From: Proteobacteria bacterium 005FR1
GTDB lineage: Bacteria > Pseudomonadota > Gammaproteobacteria > Pseudomonadales > Cellvibrionaceae
Assembly: GCA_026192395.1 (NCBI GenBank)
Contig: WACF01000001.1
Location: 614,977-678,976, forward strand
DNA: 64,000 nucleotides
Reading direction: 5' to 3'
The translations under genes were made by a program, and so were the position numbers. The notes beneath the pieces are model-generated. The model was not told where the DNA came from, did no database searches, and saw only the letters and a list, made by a program, of their open reading frames with translations. Position 1 is the first letter of the stretch, and each line of letters begins with the position of its first letter. Positions 42,075 through 50,866 of the stretch are shown piece after piece.

Positions 42075-42683
42075 CTATATCTCTTCAAGCAGCAATTGCG
42101 TCAAGATCGGTTCCAAATCGGCCATGCTGTTAATCGGCTTACTGATTGCCTGTCGGTGGAGCTTATGCAAAAGCTGGTATTCCGCCATGGTCCCTTCCCG
42201 CCCGCAGAAGTTTTTGAACTTGGCAGCGGTCAATCCGTGTTTCAGAAGGATAGCAACGGCCTGAACCAGTGATTGACGGTCCCGCCAATGGATGAATGCG
42301 GCAAGACGGTCCTTGACCACATCTTCAACCGCCAGAATGGGAATGCTCTTCTCTCCCACTTTTTTGCGGGTGATGTTCTTTATCAGCTCGTCACCTACGG
42401 ATAGTGGAGCGGAAGGAAATTCAACAGCGATGTCCGTGGAATTATTGACGTAAACCCTCCCCTTTTTCCTAAAGCCGAGCTCGCCCATCGCGCTGTGAAG
42501 ACGATTCGGCTCCTGGTAGTTGGTGTTGACCAGATCGATGTCATTGGTGAGGTACAGGTTTTCGGTGTAAATCTCGACTGCCAGACCACCCACAAGCACC
42601 ACTTCTATGCCTTGCCCTTGCAGGTGCTCGGCAATGATCGCTGCGAGTTCCGCAATGTTAGTAGTGCTGAAGTCGGTGTTCAT
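42075..42683 (-). CDS. Nucleotidyltransferase-fold protein (TA-like partner)
   Basis: 202 aa. N-terminal nucleotidyltransferase signature VVLVGGLAVEIYT followed 14 residues later by DIDLVNTNY, the GG and DxD of MNT-type or DUF6036/AbiEii-like nucleotidyltransferases. Overlaps the winged-helix gene by ATGA. This arrangement resembles type IV or AbiE-like toxin-antitoxin pairs. Target unknown. Confidence 0.7.
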   Translation of the reverse strand: MNTDFSTTNIAELAAIIAEHLQGQGIEVVLVGGLAVEIYTENLYLTNDIDLVNTNYQEPNRLHSAMGELGFRKKGRVYVNNSTDIAVEFPSAPLSVGDELIKNITRKKVGEKSIPILAVEDVVKDRLAAFIHWRDRQSLVQAVAILLKHGLTAAKFKNFCGREGTMAEYQLLHKLHRQAISKPINSMADLEPILTQLLLEEI

Positions 42684-43060
42684 GACGCCTTATTATCGGA
42701 GCCCCTCACCGGCACCAGTGGCTTGCCTGCCTGCCTCGGACGGGTGCGCTGTACCATGAGCTCACTGATCACATCGGATGGATAAGCCTGTATAGCCGCT
42801 TTTAGCAGCTGCTTGAGCGGATCCAGAAAAGGGTAACGCGGATTTAGCTCATACACCCTGACGTTACCGATTTGCCGGCTGACGATGACGCCATCAGTTT
42901 CAAGTCGGGCCAACTGCTTCTGAATCGGATTAGTCGGGACGCCATAGAATTCAGCGATCTCCCTACCGTAACCGCTCCCTCTAAGCAGCAAGTAGATGAG
43001 TACTTTTTCTTGCGTTTCCGCGCGAAATACGCCTCTGAGCACAAACATGGTCGTCCACAT
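42680..43060 (-). CDS. Winged-helix DNA-binding protein (module regulator)
   Basis: 126 aa. Helix-turn-helix region EKVLIYLLLRGSGYGREIAEFYGVP and recognition helix then wing (QKQLARLETDGVIVSRQIGNV) give an ArsR-like winged helix. Upstream of and coupled with the nucleotidyltransferase gene. Start at 43060 or the inner ATG at 43048. Likely represses its own promoter through the TAACCA repeats. Confidence 0.7.
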   Translation of the reverse strand: MWTTMFVLRGVFRAETQEKVLIYLLLRGSGYGREIAEFYGVPTNPIQKQLARLETDGVIVSRQIGNVRVYELNPRYPFLDPLKQLLKAAIQAYPSDVISELMVQRTRPRQAGKPLVPVRGSDNKAS

Positions 43061-43072
43061 TGAACCAAAGAG

Positions 43073-43099
43073 TGGTTAATATATACCACATATTGGTTA
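43073..43099 (-). promoter_or_regulatory. Operator-like direct repeats before the winged-helix gene
   Basis: TAACCA occurs twice on the - strand (43078-43073 and 43099-43094), exactly 21 bases apart, about two helical turns. AT-rich TATATATT between them can serve as a -10 element. Fits an autoregulatory operator. Confidence 0.5.
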
Positions 43100-43219
43100 T
43101 GTTACAACTACATAGCTTGGGAGTTCGGCGCCTGACTTCAACCACGAGAGCGGCGGATCGAGCTGGCGGCGCTGTGGATCGGCAGCAGGATCGTAAAAAG
43201 CCGCCGCTAGTTGCAAAAG

Positions 43220-43501
43220 CTAGTCTCTCTCGGCGATACAATCGTAGCCGCCCATTTCGAATTCGCGGCAAATGAGGGGGCGCTTGTCGTAAATGGTGCA
43301 GAGCATGGTCGCTCGATCCAGCGCGGCGCACCAGCCATCGTCCAGCCGAGCCATGGTCATCCCGCCCCAGCTGTCCACCTGGACGAAGCGATCGGGCACA
43401 CCCGTGTCCGTAATGAGCATCACCTCCAGGCGGCAGCAGTTCGCTCTGCACGTGGAGCAGCTTACCTCGTCGTCAGGTAGGTTCTTTGTTTCAATCAACA
43501 T
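43220..43501 (-). CDS. YkgJ family cysteine-cluster protein
   Basis: 93 aa with eight cysteines; CSTCRANCCRLEVML, CTIYDKRPLICREFEMGGYDC match YkgJ/UPF0153 zinc- or iron-binding proteins. Start at 43501 is chosen for AGGA upstream. Function unknown; the cysteines suggest a metal cluster. Confidence 0.82.
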   Translation of the reverse strand: MLIETKNLPDDEVSCSTCRANCCRLEVMLITDTGVPDRFVQVDSWGGMTMARLDDGWCAALDRATMLCTIYDKRPLICREFEMGGYDCIAERD

Positions 43502-43647
43502 GAGTTGTCCTGGGTAATTCCGCATATAGCCTGCTGCGCAAAGTCGACGTCCCGAACCCAGAGTCCGACAACGCACCCTTGTTTTTCGTTCAGCTCAGGA
43601 CAAAATTGCGCTGGGATACGGGCGTGCTACGTGCCTGACGAAAAGTT

Positions 43648-44214
43648 TTATCCGTTAGGTATCGTTTCAGGTCGAATATAGGGGAACATGTGCGCTACGT
43701 AGTCAGCTTTCCCGAGTTCGACATTCTGGCTGCGCAATATCGAATAGGCGATCATTACGTGGAAATAAAACTGGCCGAGTGTCCAATCGCGGGCATACTG
43801 CTCGGCGGTCAAGTCGAGAATCATACCGTTCGGAAGTTCGTGCACAAGCGGCTTATCGGCGCCTGCATCCAGGGCATCAGTGGCGAGGTCGCCGAGTACT
43901 GCAAGCGTTTCATCGATCCGGGCTTGAGCATCCGCGAGCGAACCGGGTCGCTCGCCTGCATTTCGTCCTTCTTCGAGCATCTCAGTGATAGATTCCGGGA
44001 AAGGCTCATCCTTGAGCCGGCATACAGCCTCTCGAGCCTGCACGCAAGCAAAGCGAATCTGAGTCGATAGAGGAAACATGTCCGGCGCGAGACGCGCTGA
44101 TAGCAGCGCTTCAGCATCTGCTTCCGGCATTTGATCCTGCGCCTTCTCCAGCCAGGCCGACAGTGCTCCAAGCATCTGCGTATAGGTGGGGACGAGTAAC
44201 TTCGTTAGTGACAT
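43648..44214 (-). CDS. DUF1993 family protein
   Basis: 188 aa. Pattern PTYTQMLGALSAWLEKA at the start and FYFHVMIAYSILRSQNVELGKADYV at the end is typical of DUF1993, a DinB-like helical bundle of unknown function. RBS AAAGGA. Cytoplasmic, no Cys cluster. Confidence 0.85.
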   Translation of the reverse strand: MSLTKLLVPTYTQMLGALSAWLEKAQDQMPEADAEALLSARLAPDMFPLSTQIRFACVQAREAVCRLKDEPFPESITEMLEEGRNAGERPGSLADAQARIDETLAVLGDLATDALDAGADKPLVHELPNGMILDLTAEQYARDWTLGQFYFHVMIAYSILRSQNVELGKADYVAHMFPYIRPETIPNG

Positions 44215-44373
44215 AGAGTTCCTTTGTTCCAGAATGATGGTTGTGATCTGCCGGGCTTTTCAAAGCTGAGCTGGACGCGAACGGTAGCAAGCTGGCGTTT
44301 CGCAGCACAAGCGGTGCATCTGAAACTATAGGGCCGATCAGGATAGTGTCCATCGAACCGCTGGTTTCGGACG

Positions 44374-45108
44374 CTACTCGGCGACATGAGCTGGTGCTGA
44401 GTGACTTCGTACCGACATCACCTCTCGGCTTGTGAGCAGCCTGCTCTGCCCTTCCTCGAGCCCGTCCAGGCCGATATCGCCGACAGAAACCCGATGCAAG
44501 CCCAACACTTCGTTCTGAAAAAAGCCAAACATGCGTTTGACCTGATGATACTTTCCTTCGATCAGTGACAGCCTGGCCGTATGACTGGAAAGTATCTCCA
44601 ACTGTGCAGGCTTGGTCGTGATGCCTTCATACGCGAAATAGAGTCCCTCGCGAAATACAGCAAGGTACTCATCGTTTAAGGCCTTGGCCAGAGTAACCTC
44701 ATAAGTCTTTGCGAGCTTGGTCTCGGGAAGACTTATCTTTCGGGACCACGCGCCGTCATTCGTCAACAGCACCAGTCCCGTGGTATTGAAGTCCAGCCGA
44801 CCAACGATGTGCAGCTCGTCTTTCCGAGGGTGCTCAATAAGGTCTATAACCGTCGTGTGCCTGAGGTCTTTAGTCGCGCTGACAACTCCCTTGGGTTTGT
44901 TCAGCATGATATAAACGGGCGCGTTGTCCTTTAAGCAGGCTCCGTCCAGCACGACATGAGTGAACTCCCCTACGCGTTGTTGAACCGAATGCGCTGCGCG
45001 ACCATCCAGCAGAATCCGTTTCTGAGCAATCAACAGACGCACATCCGAAATCGGAAAGACGCTGTTCTGGCTGACGAATCGATCGAGCCGGGAAACCTTG
45101 GATTTCAT
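44374..45108 (-). CDS. rsuA: 16S rRNA pseudouridine synthase RsuA
   Basis: 244 aa. S4-like N-terminal domain (SRLDRFVSQNS) and catalytic GRLDFNTTGLVLLTNDG with the conserved Asp. KPKGVVSATKD and KYHQVKRMFGF are family features. Makes pseudouridine in the small-subunit rRNA (RsuA class, position 516). The gene ends in a tail of about 15 residues rich in Ser/His. Confidence 0.9.
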   Translation of the reverse strand: MKSKVSRLDRFVSQNSVFPISDVRLLIAQKRILLDGRAAHSVQQRVGEFTHVVLDGACLKDNAPVYIMLNKPKGVVSATKDLRHTTVIDLIEHPRKDELHIVGRLDFNTTGLVLLTNDGAWSRKISLPETKLAKTYEVTLAKALNDEYLAVFREGLYFAYEGITTKPAQLEILSSHTARLSLIEGKYHQVKRMFGFFQNEVLGLHRVSVGDIGLDGLEEGQSRLLTSREVMSVRSHSAPAHVAE

Positions 45109-45231
45109 GTGATATTCATGATCGAGCTGTGGACAGGAGACGGCTGCCTCGGCAGCTCTGAATCTGCTGCGGCTGGTCGATTTGTTGGGATAGAGCAAAC
45201 GCTAAATCAAGGGCTGCTTAGCTTGCGGCGC

Positions 45232-45792
45232 TCAGTGCCGCACGTCAACCACCAGACGTGGCGGATTGCTGAGCTCGCGAGCCTGAAAGCGGTTCGGCGA
45301 CTCGAGACCCAGAACCCAGGTCACGACCGCCTCGAAGTCGCAGGTCAGTTCCAGCTCCAGGAGAACCGGCAGCTTCGGCATGCGCTCACGTTCGGCGACC
45401 GTCGGCTGCCCCTCCTCCGTGTGCGCGTTCGCCGGGTACATGCGGACCTCAAGCCAGCCATCACCGGCCAGCGGCGCGACCATGCCGGACCCGCACTTGC
45501 GCACCGGTTGGTCGATATATTCGAAATGATAGCCCGGAATCCGCTCGTCGAACTCGAAGACTACCCGGTCGAAACCCTCGTGAGTGCCGGTACGAACCGC
45601 GACAAGCGTTACGGCAGGCGCATCGGACTGCGGCCGGTCGATGATCTCGGCCGTCCACTCTGACATATAGGGGGCATCACGTGCGGCCTCAGACTGCGGT
45701 GATTTGTCCTGCTCGTTCGCAGTACCGCTGCATCCGGCCAGGCCAAAACAAAGAGTCAAGGCGAGTGCCGCGGTCTGGTGTCCGATGTTCAT
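45232..45792 (-). CDS. AMIN-like domain lipoprotein
   Basis: 186 aa. Lipobox ALTLCFGLAGC gives a lipidated Cys, then a beta-rich AMIN-like domain with FDRVVFEFDERIPGYHFEY and PRLVVDVRH at the end. Such domains bind cell envelope polymers or localise proteins. RBS GAGGAT precedes ATG 45792. A decayed copy of its coding start occurs at 46981-47077. Confidence 0.8.
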   Translation of the reverse strand: MNIGHQTAALALTLCFGLAGCSGTANEQDKSPQSEAARDAPYMSEWTAEIIDRPQSDAPAVTLVAVRTGTHEGFDRVVFEFDERIPGYHFEYIDQPVRKCGSGMVAPLAGDGWLEVRMYPANAHTEEGQPTVAERERMPKLPVLLELELTCDFEAVVTWVLGLESPNRFQARELSNPPRLVVDVRH

Positions 45793-46195
45793 CCCTATCC
45801 TCGATCTTACTAGTGGGAAGCGAAAGGTGAGTGTAAAAGTGGGTGTCCAGTATTTCGCAGAGGCCCCGGTGTCATGCACCTGACTTCTTAAGTGGCCACT
45901 TCCGGGCCTAGAACATGCCGTATAAGCGACTTTACAGCCCCGTTTCTGTTGAGAAACCATTTGCTTACGTTGGACTTGGGCCCGAGTTCTCGCGGGCCAG
46001 CTCCAGCCACAGCTTGACAAGTAAGGTGGGTTTCCAGCTAACGTTCGCCTTGTCTTCTCCTGATGCAGGACAGATACAGGAGCTACTTCAGAGTATCGAG
46101 GGCACAGAAGCGGCCTGACCAAATAAGATTGGTGTCCCACATAGATTTCGCAGCCGGCAGTTTGCGTCCCTGCCTGATTGGTCTTGTTGGCTATG
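45793..46195. other. Repeat-bearing spacer
   Basis: No gene. Contains the GTGGGTGTCCAG motif (45839-45850), a 101-base element (45872-45972) that recurs at 46851-46962, and a degraded TTGGTGTCCCAC near 46129. Likely old mobile-element debris. Confidence 0.55.
45872..45972 (+). repeat. ~100-base dispersed element, copy 1
   Basis: Shares most positions with 46851-46962: both have TTCTTAAGTGGCCA, then GAACATGC, GCGACT, TACAGCCCC, AAGAAACCA-like GAGAAACCA. Origin unknown; both are near the GTGGGTGTCCAT motif. Copy 2 is 46851-46962. Confidence 0.65.
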
Positions 46196-46507
46196 CTATG
46201 CCTTGATCTCACTTATTTGAATTTGTGGCTGCGTATTTGTGTAGTTTGGTATATCAGCTAGTATTTTCTTTGCGTTTGGACCGAAAGCGGCGTTAAATTC
46301 TTCTACGGACTCAAAGATGAGGTGCCCAATTGCGACAAATGGGGCAGGTTCATTAGGAGCGCCACCAGCAATACCAGAATCAATAGCGCTACCTTTCATT
46401 GAATCACCGACCAGTTCTGCAACCATCGGCATATGCTTGTTGCAGTAATAATCAATATCAAAATTGGCGCCGTCAGCATTTGGATACATAACACTTACTT
46501 TTATCAT
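46196..46507 (-). CDS. EthD-domain protein
   Basis: 103 aa of the ferredoxin-like EthD family (MIKVSVMYPNADGANFDIDY then KHMPMVAELVGD, NAAFGPNAKKILADIPNYTN). Often a small accessory in ether or aromatic degradation; precise role unknown. RBS GAGGAGAAGG precedes the ATG. AT-richer than most neighbours, suggesting transfer. Confidence 0.85.
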   Translation of the reverse strand: MIKVSVMYPNADGANFDIDYYCNKHMPMVAELVGDSMKGSAIDSGIAGGAPNEPAPFVAIGHLIFESVEEFNAAFGPNAKKILADIPNYTNTQPQIQISEIKA

Positions 46508-46553
46508 TGCCTTCTCCTCGTAATGATTTAAGAGCGTGGATGTAGATAGGAAT

Positions 46554-46830
46554 GGGTGTCCATTTAGTTAACTACCGCCTTTTTACACTCACAGCGACTT
46601 ACCGGCAGCGAATGGGTTTCGGGCATCTGCCACCACCTAGGCGGCGACGGGGCTGGCGCCTGGCATGCACCAGCAAACCAACTAACGTGCGTCAGTTCCC
46701 GGCAAAGGTCGGACAGCTTCTGGTCAGCTGTCACATCGTCGTACTGGACCCCCATCCTAAGCCTTGACTGCGCAGGTTTAAAGCTGATTCATCTACATCT
46801 AAAGAACAAAGGCGCCAATCAGGCTACCAA
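46554..46830. repeat. REP/BIME-like element and decayed transposase leader
   Basis: ATGGGTGTCCAT at 46554-46565 and an inverted, degraded TGGACCCCCAT at 46745-46755 bracket about 200 bases without a gene. From 46744 on, the DNA resembles the leader of the transposase at 49.4 kb (TTGACTGCGCAGGTTTAAAGC versus TTGACTCCGCAGGTTATAAGC, then GCTACCAAGGAA). A relic of a REP-associated transposon copy. Confidence 0.6.
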
Positions 46831-46850
46831 GGAATGCAAAGGTGTCATTG

Positions 46851-46962
46851 TCATGGATCTGATTTCTTAAGTGGCCATTTTCGAGCCTGGAACATGCGGT
46901 TTAGGCGACTCTACAGCCCCATTTTAGATCGATTCTTTTAAGAAACCAGCTACTTATATTGG
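46851..46962 (+). repeat. ~100-base dispersed element, copy 2
   Basis: Second copy of the element at 45872-45972, more diverged and with a small insertion near AGATCGATTCTTTTAAGAAACC. It lies directly before the AMIN gene remnant. Confidence 0.6.
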
Positions 46963-46980
46963 TCCGACCCCGTTACTGGC

Positions 46981-47077
46981 GGCCGGTCGATGATCCCTGC
47001 GGTCCACTCTGAACGTAGTCGACATCACGTGCGGCGTCTGACGGCGGAGAGTCGTCTCGCTCATTCGCAGTACCGCT
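46981..47077 (-). pseudogene. Remnant of an AMIN-like lipoprotein gene copy
   Basis: About 97 bases match 45632-45729 of the lipoprotein gene, e.g. GGCCGGTCGATGAT at one end and AGTACCGCT at the other. In one frame it reads GTANERDDSPPSDAARD versus GTANEQDKSPQSEAARD in the intact gene. The rest of the copy is missing. Confidence 0.75.
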
Positions 47078-47189
47078 ATTGTAGGGAATGCTGCGGCGTG
47101 GTATCGGATTCTCACTCCCCCCCTCCTCTTTCGGCTGCGGGCAGCCCAAAGTGAGTGATTCAGTTTTCTGGGTGGGCGGCAGCGCGCCA

Positions 47190-47531
47190 TTATGTAGCCC
47201 TCCTGTCGCCAAGCAACAAAACCTTCGCATCGCCACCAGCCTGCGAACTTGCCCAAAGCAGATAAGGCGCCAGGAACATCATGCCGCCAAAGAATGCCAC
47301 CACGCCGAGCACAATGCCACCTGCCGTGAAATGGTGGCGCCAGGCGACCCAGATGGCGGACAGGCCGAGAAAGGTCATGAAGTCGAGATTGAACTGACCG
47401 TGCCAGCTCAGCTCAGCGATGTCGCTGAAGAAGATGGGAAGCAGGTTCCATCCGTGGTTCGCGCCGACCACCAAGGTGTAGCCGGCGAGAATCAACAGAA
47501 TTGCAGCCAGATAAACACGGAACAGGGTCAT
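47190..47531 (-). CDS. Small membrane protein of unknown function
   Basis: 113 aa, three to four hydrophobic helices (e.g. VYLAAILLILAGYTLVVGAN, GGIVLGVVAFFGGMMFLAPY). Strong RBS AGGAGGAAG. The family is not recognised. Confidence 0.65.
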   Translation of the reverse strand: MTLFRVYLAAILLILAGYTLVVGANHGWNLLPIFFSDIAELSWHGQFNLDFMTFLGLSAIWVAWRHHFTAGGIVLGVVAFFGGMMFLAPYLLWASSQAGGDAKVLLLGDRRAT

Positions 47532-47924
47532 TTACTTCCTCCTCTAGGGAATCCTGATCTCACCAACACAGGCGAGTAGCTTGTATAGTCAAGCGCACGA
47601 GGTGCGTGATGTGCTGGGCTGGTCGAGTGGCAGTTCACTCCTTCAAAACCAAGCTAACGAGTTTATGGGCTGTCGGAGAAACCGCGATCATGGGTGGAAA
47701 GGCAACCGCAAACCCAAAGCTCCACGCGTTGAGCCACAAAAAGAAGATGTTACTTACAAAGCCAAGATCAAATGGGTGTCCATTTCAATTATCGGCGTAA
47801 GCCCGAGAGTCATCAGAGTTTTCCTTTTTGAATCGTGTGATTCGTCAGCGCAAAGCCATTTTCAGCTTGGATCGTGTAGACTGCATGACGCTGATTAACT
47901 ACTTCAGTTTCCCATTTCCTAGAG
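47532..47924. other. Spacer with gene remnant and duplication boundary
   Basis: Contains the tail of a lost DUF2798 gene and the left edge of the tandem duplication (motif ATGGGTGTCCAT at 47772-47783). The aminotransferase leader follows. No intact gene. Confidence 0.6.
47635..47763 (-). pseudogene. DUF2798 membrane protein C-terminal remnant
   Basis: Read on the - strand, NIFFLWLNAWSFGFAVAFPP followed by MIAVSPTAHKLVSLVLKE ends at a stop (47637-47635) and matches the second helix of DUF2798 proteins. The N-terminal half is replaced exactly where the repeat unit with ATGGGTGTCCAT begins. Confidence 0.6.
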
Positions 47925-49073
47925 GTGAAAACCTTGCGCAGTAAACTTCCCCAGGTAGGCACCACTATTTTCACGGTCATGACGAGAATGGCACAGCAGC
48001 ATAATGCCATCAATCTGTCGCAGGGCTTTCCGGATTTTGATTGCCCGGCAGCCTTGCGGGAACGCGTTAGTTTCTATCTTAACGACCGGCGCAATCAGTA
48101 TGCACCCATGACCGGGGTTGTCGAACTGGGCGAGCAGATCGCGCTCAAGGTTGCTCAACTATACGGCTATCAGGCCGATGCCGATCAGGAGATAACAGTC
48201 ACCTCGGGCGCCACCGAGGCGCTATTTGACGCTATCCAGGCCGTCATCAGCGCTGGCGACGAAGTCATCATGTTTGATCCGGCCTATGATTCCTACGATC
48301 CAGCTGTGCAGCTGGCAGGCGGCAGGCCTGTACGTATTCCGCTCAGGGTGCCCGATTATGGCATTGACTGGCAGGCATTAAGCGAGGCGATCAATGATCG
48401 CACCCGCATGATCATTATCAATTCACCGCACAACCCCAGTGGATCAGTGTTGCATCGCAGTGACCTGGATCAGCTCGCTGAGCTGATCAGGAATCGAGAT
48501 ATTCTGGTGCTCTCCGATGAGGTCTATGAGCACATGGTTTTTGACGGCGCCCGTCATGAAAGCGTGCTCAGTCATGCGGAACTGCGCGAGCGCAGTTTTG
48601 CAGTGTTTTCGTTTGGCAAAACCTATCATTCTACCGGCTGGAAATCCGGGTACTGCGTAGCGCCGCCGGCACTGACCGCCGAATTTCGCAAGGTACACCA
48701 GTTTGTAACCTTCACCTCCACCAGCTTTATTCAATACGCCATTGCGGACTTCATGCGCGACTGCCCGGAGCACCACCTGGAGCTGCCGGCGTTTTATCAG
48801 CAAAAACGCGATGCCTTCTGCAAATTGATTGCACCCTCGCGATTTACCTTTACGCCGTCGGCCGGCACCTATTTTCAGTGCGTCGACTTCAGTGCGATCA
48901 GCGATCTGACGGATAGGGAGTTTGTCGCCTGGCTGTGCCAAGAGCATGGTGTTGCCACCATTCCCCTGTCGCCGTTTTATGCCCGCGCCCCCGGCTCCAG
49001 CATCATCCGTTTCTGCTTCTGCAAGGATGACAGCACGCTGGAGCAGGCTGCGGAGATTCTCAACAAGCTGTAA
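47925..49073 (+). CDS. YbdL-like methionine aminotransferase, copy 1
   Basis: 382 aa class I PLP aminotransferase. Close to E. coli YbdL: INLSQGFPDFDCP, NQYAPMTGV, TVTSGATEAL, SFGKTYHSTGWK carrying the PLP Lys. Starts at GTG 47925, a start the N-terminus of YbdL supports, though the ribosome site is poor. Differs from copy 2 at conserved-looking spots (VVELGEQ instead of VVELREQ; GWKSGYCVAPP), so may be the diverging copy. Preferred substrates of the family are methionine, His and aromatic amino acids. Confidence 0.88.
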   Translation: MKTLRSKLPQVGTTIFTVMTRMAQQHNAINLSQGFPDFDCPAALRERVSFYLNDRRNQYAPMTGVVELGEQIALKVAQLYGYQADADQEITVTSGATEALFDAIQAVISAGDEVIMFDPAYDSYDPAVQLAGGRPVRIPLRVPDYGIDWQALSEAINDRTRMIIINSPHNPSGSVLHRSDLDQLAELIRNRDILVLSDEVYEHMVFDGARHESVLSHAELRERSFAVFSFGKTYHSTGWKSGYCVAPPALTAEFRKVHQFVTFTSTSFIQYAIADFMRDCPEHHLELPAFYQQKRDAFCKLIAPSRFTFTPSAGTYFQCVDFSAISDLTDREFVAWLCQEHGVATIPLSPFYARAPGSSIIRFCFCKDDSTLEQAAEILNKL

Positions 49074-49078
49074 GCATC

Positions 49079-49138
49079 ATGATACCGGAGCAGGCGAACG
49101 CCCTGCTGGAAAAGATTCGCGGCCGGACCCGTGAGCTG
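49079..49138 (+). pseudogene. 5' relic of a downstream gene (copy 1)
   Basis: After the aminotransferase stop an ATG opens a frame reading EQANALLEKIRGRTREL before switching to unrelated sequence at 49138/49139. The same relic follows copy 2 (52021-52080), breaking at exactly the same base. Parent gene unknown. Confidence 0.55.
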
Positions 49139-49490
49139 GGACCGATTTCATGGGACATCCATCCTGGCACTTACGGCTATTGAAGTGGGTGTCGACGCAA
49201 TTGACTCTATAGGGATGGGTAGACAGGAATGAGTGTCCATCTTGTTTTACGTGAGTAGGCTGTCTAGTGAAGCTACTTGTTAGTCCACTCGAGTTAGAAA
49301 TAGGCCTCATCTCTTTCCTCTGCCTCCCACGTGTGAATCAATCTCGACTATGGCTGGAGGTCGACTATGGCTGGACACCCACTCGAAGGCTTGACTCCGG
49401 AGGTCGACTATGGTTGGACACCCACTCGAAGGCTTGACTCCGCAGGTTATAAGCTGTATCTATATACAGCTCCACCAAACAGGAGCCATC
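49139..49490. other. Transposon leader with tandem repeats
   Basis: Contains degraded motif copies (49184, 49229), then a 43-base tandem repeat (49358-49400 and 49401-49443), each copy with TGGACACCCACT in inverted orientation. No gene. Probably the left end of a REP-associated transposon. Confidence 0.6.
49358..49443 (+). repeat. 43-base tandem repeat before transposase
   Basis: Two adjacent copies (49358-49400, 49401-49443) that differ at very few bases, each holding TGGACACCCACTCGAAGGC. A third, shorter piece (TCGACTATGGCTGG) precedes them. Confidence 0.8.
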
Positions 49491-50483
49491 ATGCCGCTAC
49501 CAAGGAAGGCGCAGGTCCATTTAGGAACCACCCCTTACTATCACTGCATGTCCCGCTGTGTTCGCCGAGCATTTCTCTGCGGTTACGATTCCATGTCCTG
49601 CCGGGACTATGAACACCGGCGGCAGTGGATCGAAGACCAGCTGCTAGACCTGCCCCGTTGCTTTTCGATAGACGTCTGCGCATATGCCGTCATGTCGAAC
49701 CACTTCCATGTCGTGCTTCATGTAAATGGCCGGAAGGCTACCAAGTGGAGCTCCCTGGAGGTTATCCAGCGCTGGCATGAGCTATTTAAAGGGACGCTTC
49801 TGACCCAACGTTTTGCGAGGGACGACAAGCTGTCGTCGGCTGAACTAAATGCAGTGGGCGAAGTGGCAGAACAGTGGCGTGAACGCTTGAGCGATATCAG
49901 CTGGTTCATGCGAGTTCTGAATGAAAGGATTGCTCGGCAAGCCAACGCCGAAGATCGCTGCACAGGACGCTTTTGGGAGGGCCGATTCAAATGCCAGGCC
50001 CTGCTCGACGAGAAAGCGCTTGCGGCTTGCCTCGCCTATGTCGATCTCAATCCGATTCGATCCAAGATGGCAGATAGGCCAGAAAACTCAAGTTTCACCT
50101 CGGCGAAGCGTCGCATCGACGCTCTGAGCTCGAACCGTTCAAAATTCCAAAAACCGATCCAGCCCACTTGCTTGCTCCCTTTTGCTGGCAATCCACGCAA
50201 GGACATGCCCGAGGGGCTGCCCTTCAGACTCACCGACTACCTGGAGCTTCTCGACTGGACCGGACGGGTTATCAGAGAAGACAAACGTGGATTCATTCCA
50301 TCCAACCTCCCTCCTATCCTTACGCGCTTGCAGATCGCGCCCGACAATTGGCTATCGACCACCCAGCACTTTGAAAGCCGATTTAGACGTTTGGTGGGCG
50401 GATGGCACGCTCTGAAGCGCTGTTGCCAGGAGCTGGGGTATCAGCGAACACCAGGGCTTTCCGGGGCGAGGTTGCTTAGTTAG
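49491..50483 (+). CDS. REP-associated Y1 (IS200-like) transposase
   Basis: 330 aa. Single-strand transposase of the HUH superfamily: metal-binding HFHVVL (His-X-His), catalytic Tyr in CLAYVDLNPIRSK, and the N-terminal TTPYYHCMSRCVRRAFLCG typical of this family. Starts at 49491; an open frame extends 27 codons upstream through the leader. It probably acts on the GTGGGTGTCCAT-type repeats around it. Intact here; a second copy is only a fragment. Confidence 0.88.
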   Translation: MPLPRKAQVHLGTTPYYHCMSRCVRRAFLCGYDSMSCRDYEHRRQWIEDQLLDLPRCFSIDVCAYAVMSNHFHVVLHVNGRKATKWSSLEVIQRWHELFKGTLLTQRFARDDKLSSAELNAVGEVAEQWRERLSDISWFMRVLNERIARQANAEDRCTGRFWEGRFKCQALLDEKALAACLAYVDLNPIRSKMADRPENSSFTSAKRRIDALSSNRSKFQKPIQPTCLLPFAGNPRKDMPEGLPFRLTDYLELLDWTGRVIREDKRGFIPSNLPPILTRLQIAPDNWLSTTQHFESRFRRLVGGWHALKRCCQELGYQRTPGLSGARLLS

Positions 50484-50866
50484 TCACCTGATTCGTTCAC
50501 GAAACCGCTACCGGGGCGGTAATTGCCTTCTGCTGTTTTTCTCTGCGATTCTGGTGTGTTTTCACCGCCCTCTCCCTCCTCAACCTACTTTCATCCTGTT
50601 TATAGACGCTTTTGAGACCATCGATGGCTTAGCCGAGGCGCAAACAGGCTCAGTTAGAGTGGGCAGTTAGAGTGGGCAGTTAGAGTGGGTGTCCATGTAA
50701 CTTCGAAGATCAAATGGGTGTCCATTTCAATTATCGGCGTAAGCCCGAGAGTCATCAGAGTTTTCCTTTTTGAATCGTGTGATTCGTCAGCGCAAAGCCA
50801 TTTTCAGCTTGGATCGTGTAGACTGCATGACGCTGATTAACTACTTCAGTTTCCCATTTCCTAGAG
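50484..50866. other. Transposon right end and duplication junction
   Basis: Contains three 13-base repeats (CAGTTAGAGTGGG x3, 50651-50689) merging into GTGGGTGTCCAT (50685-50696), then a second ATGGGTGTCCAT (50714-50725) that opens unit 2. No gene. Confidence 0.65.

Noticed and set aside
47925-49073. Frameshift or inactivation of aminotransferase copy 1
   Set aside because: Frame is open and the PLP lysine region is intact; differences from copy 2 are substitutions only.
49358-49443. Possible CRISPR array (43-base repeats)
   Set aside because: Copies are directly adjacent without spacers, only two, and lie in a transposon leader.
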